Below, piece after piece: positions 37,847-46,389 of a stretch of DNA of 64,000 nucleotides. The stretch is from Algoriphagus pacificus (GTDB taxonomy: Bacteria; Bacteroidota; Bacteroidia; Cytophagales; Cyclobacteriaceae). Within the stretch, counting starts at the first letter, position 1, and each line of letters begins with the position of its first letter. The DNA lies in NCBI RefSeq assembly GCF_017254845.1, contig NZ_JAFKCU010000003.1:748270-812269 (forward strand), in the 5' to 3' direction. The notes under the pieces are model-generated. The model made no database searches. It worked only from the letters and a program-made list of their open reading frames with translations, and was not told where the DNA came from. The position numbers and the translations under genes were made by a program.

Positions 37847-38305
37847 TTAGAAATAATTTTCAGGCCATAAAAACTCTGGTAAATGCTCTTTTATAAGATC
37901 TACCTCACGATTATATCTTCTTTTTTGTAGTTCACGGACAAAATGAGGCCAAGGTGGAATGTTACTTCTATAAACATTGGTTAGTGAAGTTGACATCCCT
38001 CCTCCAATCGCAGATGATAAACCTCCTCCAATTGCTGTCGATAACCCACCGTAAAGAGCTGTTGATAGTCCACCATACAAAGCAGTCGATAACCCACCAT
38101 AAAGTGCAGTCGATAGTCCTCCATATAAAGCTGTTGACATTCCTCCATAAAGTGCAGTCGATAGTCCTCCGTATAGAGCAGTTGATGCTCCACCATTAAG
38201 CGCTGTAGACATTCCCCCATTTAAAGCGGTTGAAAGTCCACCACCAAGACTCGTGCTTAAATTTCTAGGCCAGGTTCTTAAATTTTCAATAATTGGTCTG
38301 CTCAT
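37847..38305 (-). CDS. Octapeptide-repeat (GGLSTALY) protein
   Basis: A 152-residue protein built of about 12 tandem octads of the form GGLSTALY (residues about 16-111), coded by 24-base DNA repeats. Outer octads carry N, G or S variants (GGMSTALN, GGLSTAIG). The N-terminal cap reads MSRPIIENLRTWPRNLSTSL. The C-terminal tail, about 40 residues, contains NIPPWPHFVRELQKRRYN and an acidic Trp/Pro end. It has no signal peptide or membrane segment. The regular Gly-Gly and small-residue pattern suggests a beta-solenoid or spiral roll. Function is unknown. Similar GGGLSTGP-type repeats in hypothetical proteins of other bacteria are recalled but not verified. It lies in the defence island. Confidence 0.75.
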   Translation of the reverse strand: MSRPIIENLRTWPRNLSTSLGGGLSTALNGGMSTALNGGASTALYGGLSTALYGGMSTALYGGLSTALYGGLSTALYGGLSTALYGGLSTAIGGGLSSAIGGGMSTSLTNVYRSNIPPWPHFVRELQKRRYNREVDLIKEHLPEFLWPENYF

Positions 38306-38364
38306 ATTTTTCTATTCGATACATTTTTAAAATTCCCGTTATAACTGACTCAACCCCAATCCAC

Positions 38365-38514
38365 TTAGTCTATGGAGTTTATATCTGCAATATCCCCAAT
38401 GTTATTGCTTTCAGCTAAATCTCCATTCGGGGGTAGGAAATCCTTACTCAGGACTGGCTTGAATTTGTAATTCAGCTCCCCCCAGCCTTCATAGCATTCT
38501 CTACTCACCAACAT
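38365..38514 (-). CDS. Possible 49-aa ORF
   Basis: An ATG at 38512-38514 opens a 49-residue frame (MLVSRECYEGWGELNYKFKP at the start) with balanced composition. The open frame continues a few codons upstream (DWASQRQ). It may be the remnant of a longer gene. No family or control signal was identified; the 50-100 bases around it give no further support. Confidence 0.25.
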   Translation of the reverse strand: MLVSRECYEGWGELNYKFKPVLSKDFLPPNGDLAESNNIGDIADINSID

Positions 38515-38748
38515 TTGTCGCTGACTGGCCCAATCCTATCCCAATTCAAATAATTGGTTCTTTTCGGATTATACCTCCTGAAAAAGAAGGAACCTGATCC
38601 TGCTCCAATTGAGAAATCAAGGAAAAGAAGTGAATTGGTTTTCCCGATTTGCATGCCATAGAATCTTCAATTCTTGGAAAAGCCCTCGGAATCTTCGATT
38701 TCAATAACTAAAAGACATCTGAAAGAAAAGGAGTTTTGAATAAAAAAA

Positions 38749-38768
38749 AATACCCAGTACTGGGTATT
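38749..38768 (-). terminator. Perfect 20-bp palindromic terminator, copy 2
   Basis: The same 20 bases as at 33221, here with nine or more A bases on the left (T run for the minus strand). It lies 33 bases past the stop of the 48-aa ORF at 38802. Confidence 0.75.
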
Positions 38769-38801
38769 TTCTCTTTTAAAATGGGTGATTAGTATAGATT
38801 T

Positions 38802-38948
38802 TTACTTACAACCATTCTTTGCGCAGGTAATTCTTTCGTAAGAATTAACCCAATGATCAGATTTTACTGTGGTGTCTACACCACATCCGGTTTTACCTCC
38901 TTTTTGTCCTTGATGAACTTCTCCTGTCGGAATGTGCTTTACAGCCAT
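38802..38948 (-). CDS. Small 48-aa protein with three Cys
   Basis: An ATG at 38946-38948 opens a 48-residue protein starting MAVKHIPTGEVHQGQKGGKT and ending with ITCAKNGCK. The three Cys, the Gly/Lys-rich centre and the following palindromic terminator favour a real small gene. The C-terminal CAKNGC could bind metal or form a disulfide. No family is recognised. Confidence 0.5.
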   Translation of the reverse strand: MAVKHIPTGEVHQGQKGGKTGCGVDTTVKSDHWVNSYERITCAKNGCK

Positions 38949-39197
38949 AATTATTTTGATTTAAGTTGGTAAATAGTAAAGAGCTTGTTGAATCAATACT
39001 CTAGGACTCTCTTTGCTCTACCAAAGCTAAAGAATTAATAATTGTATAGGCTATTACTAAAAAATAATACAGACAGTATATGTCATAGAATCAGTTACTT
39101 AATCAATCCATTAAATATTTTACTTAAGAAAACCATCTGGCACCATTCCAACACCCTTTTGAATGTCTTTAAATTGACAATTATACTTTTTTTTAAA

Positions 39198-39821
39198 TTA
39201 ACTCAACCCCAAAATCTCAAAAAGCTTATACATACCAGAATTTCCTCTATCAGGATTCTCTAGATCAAAACCACCAAACCTTTTAGAATAGGTTATTGCA
39301 GTAGGAAGCCTTTCTATTAACTTCAAATAAATATCATCTCCTTCTTTGGTGAAATATTTCTGTGATTTAGCGTAATCTGACAAATGATTTCTCAAGCGAC
39401 TTTCTGCTCTTGCACAATCATCGAAAGGAGCCTGCGTGAACTCAAAGTGAAGCAAGAGCCAAAATTCTATGCATGGTTGATTGATAATAACCGAGACATT
39501 CGTAATTGAACTCAACTTATCCTTATACTTCAAAAATTCATCAAGAGGTCTAAGCTGACCTTTTTTTACCTCTCTTGTCTCCTTTAAAATCACATCCATA
39601 TCTACGATCCATACCACAGTGTCAAAGTCATCGGAAAGACTAAGAACCTTATTGAATTGATCATGCAAAGACTTTCTTTGTGGGATTTCAGGTTTGATTT
39701 GAAACTTGGCATTGGGTTCATTTCTATTGAGCATAGTCAGATACCAGGCTTCAGTTTCTCCATCTACCACTACAGCGACCTTAGGTTTTCTCTTGAGAGG
39801 AATATTTCTTCTATTTCTCAT
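39198..39821 (-). CDS. rloB: RloB-like protein, partner of RloA
   Basis: A 207-residue protein with the TOPRIM-like features of RloB: VAVVVDGETEAWYLTML (about residues 15-31), the acidic VVWIVDMDVIL (about 69-79) and the CIEFWLLLHFEFTQAPF motif (about 116-132). It overlaps the 3' end of rloA by 11 bases. RloA/RloB pairs are linked with type I restriction loci and resemble AbiL-type abortive-infection systems. RloB may be the nuclease or toxin part; this is inferred from the fold. Confidence 0.85.
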   Translation of the reverse strand: MRNRRNIPLKRKPKVAVVVDGETEAWYLTMLNRNEPNAKFQIKPEIPQRKSLHDQFNKVLSLSDDFDTVVWIVDMDVILKETREVKKGQLRPLDEFLKYKDKLSSITNVSVIINQPCIEFWLLLHFEFTQAPFDDCARAESRLRNHLSDYAKSQKYFTKEGDDIYLKLIERLPTAITYSKRFGGFDLENPDRGNSGMYKLFEILGLS

Positions 39822-41109
39822 CAGTCAGATCAATATAGAAGTCCCCGGTATTTGGCACCCCTCCTAGCTTCCCTATTTTATATGCATTATATACACTGCT
39901 GGTATTTCTGATCACAGAAGAGTCAAAATCAGCCAGTGAATAGAGCTCAGTAGCGCTACCTTCATTTTTATCGGTAAACCAGATTGCGTCGTTTCTATAA
40001 ATATCCCTGTTGTCCAAAATCTCCCGGTTGTGAGTTGTAGCAATCAATTGGGACCTCTTGGAATTCATCAGAAATGAAAGGATAAAATGATTGTATAGAT
40101 CTGGGTGCAAAGAAGTTTCCAGTTCGTCAATCGAGAAAATGACTGACCCCTTGATCATCAAAGCCAAAAGGCCTGCAAATCCAAAATACCGCTGAGTTCC
40201 CTGGGATTCAGATAAAAACGGTAAGAAATATTTAGAGCCATCTACTGTATGCTCAAATTCCAATTTTGAAAAAGATAATTTACCTCTTCTACTCCATTCT
40301 TTGAAATCATCAGGATTTTTATAAACTCTATTTTGCAATAGCTCCATAAATTTCGGACGTTCAAGCTGATCTATTTTAATATCTGAAATATTAAAATCAG
40401 CTTTCCGTAAGATTCTTGAGATATCATTCTTATCTAATTCATCAGAATCAATTTTGTCTAGAATATAATAATCTAACTGCGTATTTGTTGATACCATTTG
40501 ATTGAGATGGTTCTCAAACCAGTCAGCCACATTCCTCAATTCATCAACCTGAATATTTGTCTTCAGATATCCACCGAGCACCGTATTATTCCACAGGGTA
40601 TTTGATTCCAGTGTCTTTTTATAGACTTTATCTACAGAGATCTTACTTCCAAATTTGATTTCTGTAAACTGATTTTCAACATCTGTAGTCCGCCTAAAAA
40701 TATTGGCCTTGTTCGGATTGAAAAAATTCAGCTCTTCGGTTAAAACTGCGTTTTTATCGAATTCTACTGAATAGGCATACTTTATCTCATCGTGGATAAA
40801 TTCAATGGAAAGTATTGAAGGCTTACTAGGAGTAACCTTATCGAATAGAAAAGGGGAAAATTTAAGTTGGGCTGTTTTCTTTTCTTCGGGTTCCAAGACT
40901 AGATCTCTTAGAAAATCAAGAGCCCGAAGGATGGTAGTCTTTCCTGAGGCATTGGCACCATAGATAAGACCAAGCTTTAGAACCCTAATGCCACTTTGGG
41001 TATTAATCACGTACTGATCTTCCAAATGAGTGGAACTATCCGCTTCAAAAGACAGGATTTGTTTTTCCTTAACAGGTCCAAAATTTTGGACACTAAAGTT
41101 GAGTATCAT
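39811..41109 (-). CDS. rloA: RloA-like AAA ATPase
   Basis: A 432-residue ATPase with Walker A in LIYGANASGKTTILRAL (about residues 48-64), Walker B in VIFSIDELETSLHPDL (about 322-337) and the following LIATTHNREIL sensor motif. These features and the RloB gene directly downstream define an RloA/AbiL-type pair. The protein has no nuclease domain of its own. A gap of 185 bases separates it from the hsdR gene, so it may have its own promoter. Confidence 0.87.
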   Translation of the reverse strand: MILNFSVQNFGPVKEKQILSFEADSSTHLEDQYVINTQSGIRVLKLGLIYGANASGKTTILRALDFLRDLVLEPEEKKTAQLKFSPFLFDKVTPSKPSILSIEFIHDEIKYAYSVEFDKNAVLTEELNFFNPNKANIFRRTTDVENQFTEIKFGSKISVDKVYKKTLESNTLWNNTVLGGYLKTNIQVDELRNVADWFENHLNQMVSTNTQLDYYILDKIDSDELDKNDISRILRKADFNISDIKIDQLERPKFMELLQNRVYKNPDDFKEWSRRGKLSFSKLEFEHTVDGSKYFLPFLSESQGTQRYFGFAGLLALMIKGSVIFSIDELETSLHPDLYNHFILSFLMNSKRSQLIATTHNREILDNRDIYRNDAIWFTDKNEGSATELYSLADFDSSVIRNTSSVYNAYKIGKLGGVPNTGDFYIDLTDEK

Positions 41110-41294
41110 CTAGGTGTTATTAAGACTAGCATTATTAATTTACTCGTCAAAGAGATTACAAAAATACAACGAAAAATACTGACTTTGGTTATTTTTTATC
41201 CATAATATGTAATCTGTTTACATATTTATCTTGAAAAATATTAAAAACCACCAGCTGGTAGGATCAAATTATCCTAAGTTAATCCTGAATAATC

Positions 41295-44200
41295 TCACTT
41301 CTGATACCTCTTAAAATTCTCCGCCTGCTCAAAAATCTCCTTATAGACTTCGTCTCTATCCACTGGCGGATAATCATTCTCTGCAAGTAGAATAATCAAA
41401 TCCACTTTCAATTCCGCCTTGATATCATCCCGCTTACTCCAGTCTGTGTATTTGGCCTTATCGTCCACCACATCTTTGACCTCTTGTGCCAAGTGAATTA
41501 ACTTGTCTTCGGGATAGACAAAATCATACTTTTTGGCCAAGGCTTTTAGAATGTCATAGAAAGCCTTCTCTTCGAAATCAATTCCCATCTCAGCAAAGGA
41601 TTCTTTCTCCTTTTGCATCGCATAGTATAGGTCTATAATCTCATTCGTGAAATCTTCCAACACTTCACTTTGCAAGACATCGGATTCCTTCCGCTCATTG
41701 TATTTGTCCACCAGCGTTTGCATCTGCTTGGAGAAATCTATTCCCTTGATCTTATTGACTTTTTTGAATTCGTCAATTGCCTTGGCTAGCAACTTTTGTA
41801 ACAACTTGATTTTTGTATGCGGAAGCTTGATCTTATCGATCTTAGCCAAGTAATCAGCCTCAAAAATATCCACTTCGCTTTGCCCGTCTTCCCCAAGTTT
41901 AAAAATCTCCTCTACCCCTTCGCTCTGAATCGCTTCCTGTATCATTTCCCGAACTTTCGCATTCATCTGATCGGTATCGGGGCTTTCTCCCTTGGTCAAC
42001 TTGAACACAATCGACCGTACCGCAATGAAAAAATGAATCTTGTCTTTGACTTCATTGGTAAAGGCCGCAGATCCTGAGCAAATATCATAAGCAGCTTTCA
42101 TCCGCTTTACCAGATTCATAAAGCGTCGCTCCAATTGCTGGGTCAACTGCACAAATTCAGCAGCTTGATTCAAGGTATGTAATTGCTGTAGTGGTGTGCC
42201 GTCAAAATAGGCACTGTAATCAAACTTGTGGAAGATGGCTTCCAGCAGATCCAACTGGTCTTTGACCACAATAATGGACTGCTCGATGTCTTCAAAGTTT
42301 TGGCTATCCACCGTAGAATACTGCTTCAAGGCCAAATTCATCTGCTTCTTAATCCCAATGTAATCCACCACTAAGCCTTTTGACTTTCCTTCAAACTTCC
42401 TATTCACTCTCGAAATCGTCTGAATCAAACTATGCTGCTGTACCGGTTTGTCTATGTACATGGTATCCAAAAAAGGCACATCAAATCCTGTGAGCCACAT
42501 ATCCACCACTATCGCAATCTTAAAATTACTCTTGACATTCTTAAACTGCCGATCCAGTTCCTTTCGGTAATCCTGATTGCCTAAAAGCTCATAAAGACCC
42601 TTTTTATCATCCTTACTTCTAGTCATCACCATATTGACTCTGGCCATAGGAAGAATCTCCTTCTTGTCTTTTTCACTGAGCTCAACTCCTTCTGCAGCAT
42701 GAAGGATTTCTCCCCAAGCTGGACGCAAAGCCAGGATTTCCTGATAAAGTTGATAGGCAATTTCCCTACTGCTACAAACAAACATTGCCTTGCCAAGCAG
42801 TGTACTGCCTTCTTCTATTCTGTTTTCATAATGCCTGACAAAGTCCTCTGCAATGGCTTCGATTCTTCCGGGATCTCCCAAAATCGTCCCCATCTGTGCC
42901 ATTTGCCGCTTGCTCTCGTCGATCTGGTATTCATTCCCTCCATCATCAGCTACCATTTGATAGTATTTCTCAATCTCCTGAAGCTTTCTGTTTTCCAGCA
43001 AAACTTTCGCCGCTCTGCCTTCATAAACGATCCTAACAGTAATGTCATCCATCACTGATTCGGTCATGGTATAGGTATCCACAATCTCCCCAAACACTTC
43101 CATGGTCGCATCAATCGGCGTTCCCGTGAAACCCACATAGGTGGCATTCGGCAGGGAATCATGGAGGTGCTTCGCAAAGCCAAAACTCTTCTTCACACCC
43201 TGCTCGGTAATCCGAACCTTCTGATCCAGATTGGTTTGGCTGCGGTGTGCCTCATCGGAAATACAAATCACATTGCTTCGATCCGTGAGCAATTCGGTGT
43301 CCTCATTAAACTTATGAATCGTGGTCAAGAACACTCCCCCAGAATTTCTACCCTTCAGCTCATTTCGCAGATCTTCCCGACTGGTCACAGACTTGATTAC
43401 ATTGTCTCCGACAAAGGCCTTGGCATTGGTGAACTGACCGCTCAACTGATCATCCAGATCGGTACGGTCGGTGATCAACACAATGGTAGGACTGGCAAAG
43501 TCCACGCTCTTCATCAGCAAGCGGGTCAAAAAAAGCATGGTAAAGCTCTTACCACAACCTGTCGCTCCAAAGTAAGTTCCTCCCTTTCCATCGCCCTGAG
43601 GATGCTGATGGAGTTTGATATTTTCAAACAGCTTAGTCGCTGCATAGTACTGCGGATAACGGCAGACGATCTTCTCATCTCTCTTGGAGCTATCCGGCAG
43701 GTAAATAAAATTATGGATGATATCCGTAAGTCGGCGCTTATCCAGCATCCCACGGATCAGCGTGTACATGGCGTCGATTCCATGCACCTTGGTGGACTTG
43801 CCTGTGGCCGGATCGATTTCCTGATCTAAGCCTTCGATTTTCCGCCAGGCATAGAAGAACTCATAGGGAGCAAAAAAACTTCCTGCCTTGGTATTCACTC
43901 CATCGGAGATCACGCAAAAGGCATTGTACTTAAATAGATCCGGAATATCCCGCTTGTAGCGATTAGTCAGCTGATCGTAAGCAGAGAACAAAGAGGCGGT
44001 TTCCCGGATAGAGGATTTAAACTCAAAGACTACCAACGGCAAACCATTAATGTAGAGAATCCCATCGGGAATGCGCTTTTCAAAACCCTGAATCTCTAAC
44101 TGATTCACGAACTTAAAGTGGTTCTTTTCCGGCTGCTCATATTCGATCAAAGAGATAAAAATATCCTTCTGGTTTCGGTCTTCCCGCTTCAGCAGAAAGC

Positions 44201-44465
44201 CATCCCGCACCCAGTTCATAATCGTCTTATTCGTCTCATAGAGATCCGAAGCTGGCAACTTCTCCAATTCCCGAATAATGGAAAAGATCTCAACCGGAGT
44301 GATTTTCTCAGCAGCATATCGTTCCAGCAAATAGCCATGCAAATCCTCCCTAATCAGAACTTCTTCCTTGCCCCTACTAATCTCCTCACCCGGCACATAA
44401 GGATAGCCCTGTTCTCCTAAAAGAGTGATAAAGGCTTGTTCTAGTTGGGATTCGGTGAATTTCAT
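41295..44465 (-). CDS. hsdR: Type I restriction enzyme, R subunit
   Basis: A 1056-residue HsdR. The N-terminal nuclease core has LPLVVFEFKSS (about residues 144-154), the PD-(D/E)XK-type motif. Walker A is GATGCGKSFTMLF (about 293-306), the DEAH box ICISDEAHRSQ (about 399-409), and helicase motif III/V/VI stretches VGFTGTPID, DMWLTGFDVPFLDTMYID and QTISRVNR follow. It cuts DNA after ATP-driven translocation with HsdM and HsdS. It starts 3 bases after the small TIR gene, so the TIR/SLOG module is inside the same transcription unit. Length and motifs look intact. Confidence 0.95.
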   Translation of the reverse strand: MKFTESQLEQAFITLLGEQGYPYVPGEEISRGKEEVLIREDLHGYLLERYAAEKITPVEIFSIIRELEKLPASDLYETNKTIMNWVRDGFLLKREDRNQKDIFISLIEYEQPEKNHFKFVNQLEIQGFEKRIPDGILYINGLPLVVFEFKSSIRETASLFSAYDQLTNRYKRDIPDLFKYNAFCVISDGVNTKAGSFFAPYEFFYAWRKIEGLDQEIDPATGKSTKVHGIDAMYTLIRGMLDKRRLTDIIHNFIYLPDSSKRDEKIVCRYPQYYAATKLFENIKLHQHPQGDGKGGTYFGATGCGKSFTMLFLTRLLMKSVDFASPTIVLITDRTDLDDQLSGQFTNAKAFVGDNVIKSVTSREDLRNELKGRNSGGVFLTTIHKFNEDTELLTDRSNVICISDEAHRSQTNLDQKVRITEQGVKKSFGFAKHLHDSLPNATYVGFTGTPIDATMEVFGEIVDTYTMTESVMDDITVRIVYEGRAAKVLLENRKLQEIEKYYQMVADDGGNEYQIDESKRQMAQMGTILGDPGRIEAIAEDFVRHYENRIEEGSTLLGKAMFVCSSREIAYQLYQEILALRPAWGEILHAAEGVELSEKDKKEILPMARVNMVMTRSKDDKKGLYELLGNQDYRKELDRQFKNVKSNFKIAIVVDMWLTGFDVPFLDTMYIDKPVQQHSLIQTISRVNRKFEGKSKGLVVDYIGIKKQMNLALKQYSTVDSQNFEDIEQSIIVVKDQLDLLEAIFHKFDYSAYFDGTPLQQLHTLNQAAEFVQLTQQLERRFMNLVKRMKAAYDICSGSAAFTNEVKDKIHFFIAVRSIVFKLTKGESPDTDQMNAKVREMIQEAIQSEGVEEIFKLGEDGQSEVDIFEADYLAKIDKIKLPHTKIKLLQKLLAKAIDEFKKVNKIKGIDFSKQMQTLVDKYNERKESDVLQSEVLEDFTNEIIDLYYAMQKEKESFAEMGIDFEEKAFYDILKALAKKYDFVYPEDKLIHLAQEVKDVVDDKAKYTDWSKRDDIKAELKVDLIILLAENDYPPVDRDEVYKEIFEQAENFKRYQK

Positions 44466-44468
44466 ATT

Positions 44469-45035
44469 CTACCTTTTAAGCCATTCAACTATAGAAACAA
44501 CTTTATCATTCGGAAAAACCACATAAACACCAGCATTTCTATAAGCCCCCTTAAATAGTTGATAATAGTCTAAGCTGTATAAATAAGGGTAAATTTCTAA
44601 GTATTCACTTCCAGAAAAGTCTTCGTAGTCCTTAACAATAGGCATAATTGCAATGTTTTCAATATACTTTGCAGCATCTCCTAGGCCTAATTCCCAATTA
44701 CACCATTTAGAAGAAATAGCTCCTACCGTTGCCAACAGAATAAACTTATGATTTTCCGTAATTTTTTCTTTAATTCTTCTAGCAGTAGTACCAGATGTGG
44801 TTTTTGGCATACCTTCATCCAACCAATCTACGTAGATTTCTACTCCAAAAGATTTCAATAACGATATAGCTCCTTCTAAATATTCTCTTTCATCGTGCTT
44901 ATGTGAAAGAAATATTTTCGTTTTAGAAACTGTACTTTCTCCTTTAAAACTATTTAAGCTTTCGTTTAAGGTCATATAATAAGATTTTAATGACCTTCTT
45001 TGATTTCTTAGTTCTGATTCGGTAATAAAGCTCAT
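44469..45035 (-). CDS. TIR-domain protein, last gene of the TIR/SLOG module
   Basis: A 188-residue protein with a charged N-terminal helix region (1-37) and a TIR domain (about 38-175). The first strand reads KIFLSHKHDER, the second IYVDWLDEGMP, and the catalytic-type motif is SKWCNWELG with the Glu at residue 115. This is the Glu used by NAD-hydrolysing TIR enzymes. It starts 3 bases after the ThsB-like gene and ends 3 bases before hsdR. An NADase or signal-producing role is inferred. Confidence 0.85.
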   Translation of the reverse strand: MSFITESELRNQRRSLKSYYMTLNESLNSFKGESTVSKTKIFLSHKHDEREYLEGAISLLKSFGVEIYVDWLDEGMPKTTSGTTARRIKEKITENHKFILLATVGAISSKWCNWELGLGDAAKYIENIAIMPIVKDYEDFSGSEYLEIYPYLYSLDYYQLFKGAYRNAGVYVVFPNDKVVSIVEWLKR

Positions 45036-45038
45036 GAA

Positions 45039-45725
45039 TTATTTAATAGTTTTTTCAATCTTAAAATCATCCTTCTTATCTCGTAACTCTATTGCTTTGT
45101 CAATATATTTAGTGGGATTTGTTTTAAAATCAGACCATTTTACAGATTGAATGTAGGAGCTATCGCCAGAGTAAACCCAACTACCATTACAAATCCTTCT
45201 ATTTGGTTCCTTTACATTAAACATATTATCACGTATAATTTGAAATAAAATAGGTGTGTTTAAAGTAATGCAATTACAGTCTCTATCATATGTTATATAA
45301 TATTCGTAACTTCCATTTTCATCTGGAAGTATAACGGCAATAACACCATTAGTACTACTAGACTTGCCTAATCTGGTCTGATTCTTTAAAGAATATGAAA
45401 CTTCCCAAGGTATCCATTGGTCTTTTTCAGAGATAAATGATTCCCTCATTCCTTTAGAAATCAATACAATAGTAACACTACTATCAAAAATCTTGTCTCC
45501 TAATTTTGAACTGATTGAAGAGTCTGCCAATTCCTCCATACTTTCATCATCATTTTCACCTTTATAGATATGGTCATCATCGGTTAAATGCTGTGAAATT
45601 TCATCAACATAATGCCTTGCCGTTGTTGCAATTTTTATTCTACCAAAAATGGAATCTTGATAAATACCTAAATCCTGTACTAAAGAGTCCGAATATTTAT
45701 ATGAAACGAATACTTTCCTAGCCAT
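45039..45725 (-). CDS. ThsB-like TIR protein (MTH538/DUF1863 type)
   Basis: The chosen ATG (MARKVFVSYKYSDSLV) lies 4 bases after the SLOG stop; a longer frame would overlap that gene. The 228-residue product has the longer TIR-like fold of the MTH538/DUF1863 family, which includes ThsB of Thoeris. It has a long insert after the first helix (about 30-70) and the motif DQWIPWEVSYSL, with the candidate catalytic Glu at about residue 108. ThsB proteins sense infection and make a cyclic-ADP-ribose-type signal. Here no ThsA is present; a SLOG protein is coded directly upstream. Confidence 0.82.
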   Translation of the reverse strand: MARKVFVSYKYSDSLVQDLGIYQDSIFGRIKIATTARHYVDEISQHLTDDDHIYKGENDDESMEELADSSISSKLGDKIFDSSVTIVLISKGMRESFISEKDQWIPWEVSYSLKNQTRLGKSSSTNGVIAVILPDENGSYEYYITYDRDCNCITLNTPILFQIIRDNMFNVKEPNRRICNGSWVYSGDSSYIQSVKWSDFKTNPTKYIDKAIELRDKKDDFKIEKTIK

Positions 45726-45729
45726 ATTA

Positions 45730-46389
45730 TTAAATTTTATCAATTAGAAGTTTCTGAAACATAGACACATACCCATAATCTTTTAATAATCGATCATTTA
45801 AGAATTCCTTGGGGAGAAAATTTTCATAAACAATTTTTGAAGCAGCTCCAGTACTTGCTACAGGTAATAGTAATGCATTAGGATGAAACTCACGGAACAT
45901 ATTAAATTCAACTTCAATACCATCCATACCTCCGATAAAAATTGCAGCGGAATAATCATATTCATTAAACATTCTCATTCTCATATGTTGAATACTGGAA
46001 TGTATGTCACCAGTATTCTCTGTGAATTTCACATTTTCAAACTTATTTATATCATCAATGAATTTGTCTTTAAAAAAAAGTGATTGATATAAAACCACAT
46101 GCTCTTGAATATTACTTTTGAGTTTTAATTCAAGTTGAAATTTTTCTTCTTCAGTCAACTTATCCCATTTATCTATTCTTTCTAAATTTGCTTTTAATTT
46201 TTGTTCAATAACATAATTAATGAGTGGAGTTATTGATGGATGTCCTCCCCAAATGATTCTAAAATTAGGAATCATTAAAGTAGATAATGCTATAACGGCA
46301 TCTCTTATAGCTATTACATCTCCAGTTTCGTAATATTTCGGATGCCTCTCTGGCAGTGGAATACTAGCCGATAAAAATACATTTTTCAT
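45730..46389 (-). CDS. SLOG-domain protein in the TIR module
   Basis: A 219-residue protein with Rossmann-like features of SLOG domains that occur with TIR and SIR2 proteins: the opening FLSASIPLPERHP, then IWGGHPSITPLINYV (about residues 45-59) and IFIGGMDGIEVEFNMF (about 151-166). SLOG domains bind or process nucleotide ligands; the one in ThsA binds the TIR signal. This protein is a SLOG domain alone, with no visible effector or membrane segment. It overlaps the upstream TIR gene by 4 bases. Ligand sensing is inferred from the family. Confidence 0.78.
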   Translation of the reverse strand: MKNVFLSASIPLPERHPKYYETGDVIAIRDAVIALSTLMIPNFRIIWGGHPSITPLINYVIEQKLKANLERIDKWDKLTEEEKFQLELKLKSNIQEHVVLYQSLFFKDKFIDDINKFENVKFTENTGDIHSSIQHMRMRMFNEYDYSAAIFIGGMDGIEVEFNMFREFHPNALLLPVASTGAASKIVYENFLPKEFLNDRLLKDYGYVSMFQKLLIDKI

